From Bacillota bacterium (GTDB lineage: Bacteria > Bacillota > Clostridia > Christensenellales > Aristaeellaceae): DNA of 7,066 bases. The position numbers and the translations under genes were made by a program. The notes below the pieces were generated by a model that saw nothing but the letters and a program-made list of their open reading frames with translations, did not search any database and was not told the origin of the DNA. This document shows, one piece after another, positions 6,158 to 7,066 of this stretch. Every line of letters begins with the position of its first letter. Positions within the stretch are counted from its first letter, which is position 1. Where the stretch lies: positions 1-7,066 of the forward strand of contig JAEYQQ010000031.1 in the NCBI GenBank assembly GCA_023409955.1, written 5' to 3'.

Positions 6158-6598
6158 ATGTTGATGCCCAAACGTGTAAAGCGCCGTCGCGTCTTCCGCG
6201 GCCGCATGAAAGGTAAAGCCAGCCGGGGCAACTTCCTGGCCTACGGCGAATTCGGCCTTGTGGCTATGGAGCCCGCATGGGTGACAAGCCAGCAGATCGA
6301 GGCTGCCCGTATCGCTCTGACCCGCTACACCAAGCGCGGCGGTCAGGTCTGGATCAAGATCTTCCCTGATAAGCCTGTTACGGAAAAACCCGCGGAGACC
6401 CGAATGGGTTCCGGTAAAGGTTCTCCCGAATACTGGGTGGCCGTGGTGAAGCCCGGCCGTGTCCTCTTTGAGATCGCCGGTGTGGCGGAAGCCGATGCCC
6501 GCGAAGCGCTTCGTTTGGCCAGCCACAAGCTGCCAATCAAGACGAAAATCCTCATTCGTGAGGAGAAAAACACTGAAGCGGGTGGTGAAAGCAAATGA
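6158..6598 (+). CDS. rplP: 50S ribosomal protein L16 (uL16)
   Basis: L16 is a late-assembling 50S protein near the A site that helps position tRNA and completes the peptidyl transferase region. The 146-residue product starts MLMPKRVKRRRVFRGRMKGK and keeps QIEAARIALTRYTKRGGQVWIKIFPDKPVTEKPAETRMGSGKG as a conserved central block. Arg82 there aligns with E. coli Arg81, the hydroxylated arginine. EYWVAVVKPGRVLFEIAGV and KLPIKTKI follow. A polar Glu/Gly/Ser-rich tail ends the protein. AAGGAGG (6141-6147) is ten bases before the first ATG. A second ATG two codons later is possible but less well placed. The stop overlaps the rpmC start. Confidence 0.99.
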   Translation: MLMPKRVKRRRVFRGRMKGKASRGNFLAYGEFGLVAMEPAWVTSQQIEAARIALTRYTKRGGQVWIKIFPDKPVTEKPAETRMGSGKGSPEYWVAVVKPGRVLFEIAGVAEADAREALRLASHKLPIKTKILIREEKNTEAGGESK

Positions 6599-6792
6599 AG
6601 GCCAGCGAATTTGCTGCTATGAATGCCGTTCAACTGGACGACAAGATCAAGGAACTGAAGAGCGAGCTGTTCACCCTTCGTTTCCAGCTTGCTACCGGCC
6701 AGCTTCAAAACACAATGCAGATCGTTTCCGTAAAACGTGACATCGCTCGGGCGAAAACCGTTTTGCGTCAAATCGACCAGAAGCAGGCGTAA
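6595..6792 (+). CDS. rpmC: 50S ribosomal protein L29 (uL29)
   Basis: L29 is a small, two-helix protein beside L23 at the tunnel exit. The 65-residue product is typical in length. MKASEFAAMNAVQLDDKIKE leads into ELFTLRFQLATGQLQNTMQI, the family signature, and then a helical region with IARAKTVLRQ. The ATG overlaps the rplP stop by four bases (ATGA). There is only an imperfect ribosome binding site, GGTGGTGA (6581-6588), unlike the strong sites of the other genes. Translation is therefore probably coupled to rplP. rpsQ starts 27 bases downstream. Confidence 0.98.
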   Translation: MKASEFAAMNAVQLDDKIKELKSELFTLRFQLATGQLQNTMQIVSVKRDIARAKTVLRQIDQKQA

Positions 6793-6819
6793 CAAGCGTG
6801 AAAGGAGGCAGCTGTTTCC

Positions 6820-7066
6820 ATGTCTGAACAAAGAGGAATCCGCAAAAGCCGCATTGGCGTCGTGGTAAGCGACAAGATGGATAAGACCATCGTAGTATCC
6901 ATCAAGACTCGTGTCCGCCACCCGCTTTATGGTAAAATTATGAACCAGACCAGCAAGCTCAAAGCCCATGACGAGAAGAATGAATGCGGTATCGGTGATA
7001 CCGTTCGCGTGATGGAAACCCGCCCGCTGAGCCACGACAAACGCTGGCGCCTGGTGGAGATCATCG
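6820..7066 (+). CDS. rpsQ: 30S ribosomal protein S17 (uS17), 3' end cut by the window
   Basis: S17 is a primary 16S rRNA-binding protein of the 30S body with an OB fold, important for early assembly. The visible 82 codons give MSEQRGIRKSRIGVVVSDKM, then KTIVVSIKTRVRHPLYGKI, KLKAHDEKNECGIGDTVRVM and ETRPLSHDKRWRLVEII. These are all hallmarks of bacterial S17, which is usually about 84-90 residues, so only a few residues are missing. The stop codon is not in the window. AAAGGAGG (6801-6808), 11 bases upstream, sets the ATG. By conserved operon order rplN should follow. Confidence 0.98.
   Translation, partial: MSEQRGIRKSRIGVVVSDKMDKTIVVSIKTRVRHPLYGKIMNQTSKLKAHDEKNECGIGDTVRVMETRPLSHDKRWRLVEII

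Overview
The window is a core housekeeping locus: the end of an apparent str-type unit (tuf, EF-Tu) followed by the first eleven genes of the S10 ribosomal-protein operon. All genes are on the + strand, in the order rpsJ-rplC-rplD-rplW-rplB-rpsS-rplV-rpsC-rplP-rpmC-rpsQ. The protein sequences (S3 starting MGQKVNPHGARVGV, L23 ending KPIQFFEGM, L2 with RHMGIRPTVRG), the strong AAGGAGG-type ribosome binding sites and the tuf-to-S10 order point to a bacterium of the phylum Bacillota, most likely class Clostridia. I cannot place it in a family or species from sequence alone.

Layout: tuf fills 1-1215 and is closed by a strong intrinsic terminator (1225-1258). A 744-base gap (1216-1959) then separates it from rpsJ. 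It holds a possible 42-residue single-pass membrane peptide (1285-1413), a 16-bp perfect palindrome (1427-1442) and a second, weaker terminator-like hairpin (1485-1510). After these come about 200 bases with no recognised gene, four A-tracts at roughly helical spacing (1712-1746), a near-consensus sigma-A promoter (1762-1790) and a structured leader of about 160 nt with the rpsJ ribosome binding site at its end. From 1960 onward the operon is compact: gaps are 3-33 bases, rplD/rplW and rplP/rpmC overlap by 4 bases, and no internal promoter or terminator was seen. rpsQ is cut by the window end and lacks only its last few codons.

Functionally, EF-Tu delivers aminoacyl-tRNA to the ribosome. The downstream genes build both subunits: S10, S19, S3 and S17 for 30S, and L3, L4, L23, L2, L22, L16 and L29 for 50S. 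L4 and L22 form the constriction of the peptide exit tunnel, and L23 and L29 sit at its exit. The coding content is ordinary. The parts worth a second look are the tuf-rpsJ gap (small ORF, palindrome, leader RNA with two mutually exclusive pairings near the Shine-Dalgarno) and the divergent tunnel loops of L4 and L22. I see no mobile element, CRISPR array, tRNA, rRNA or defence system.
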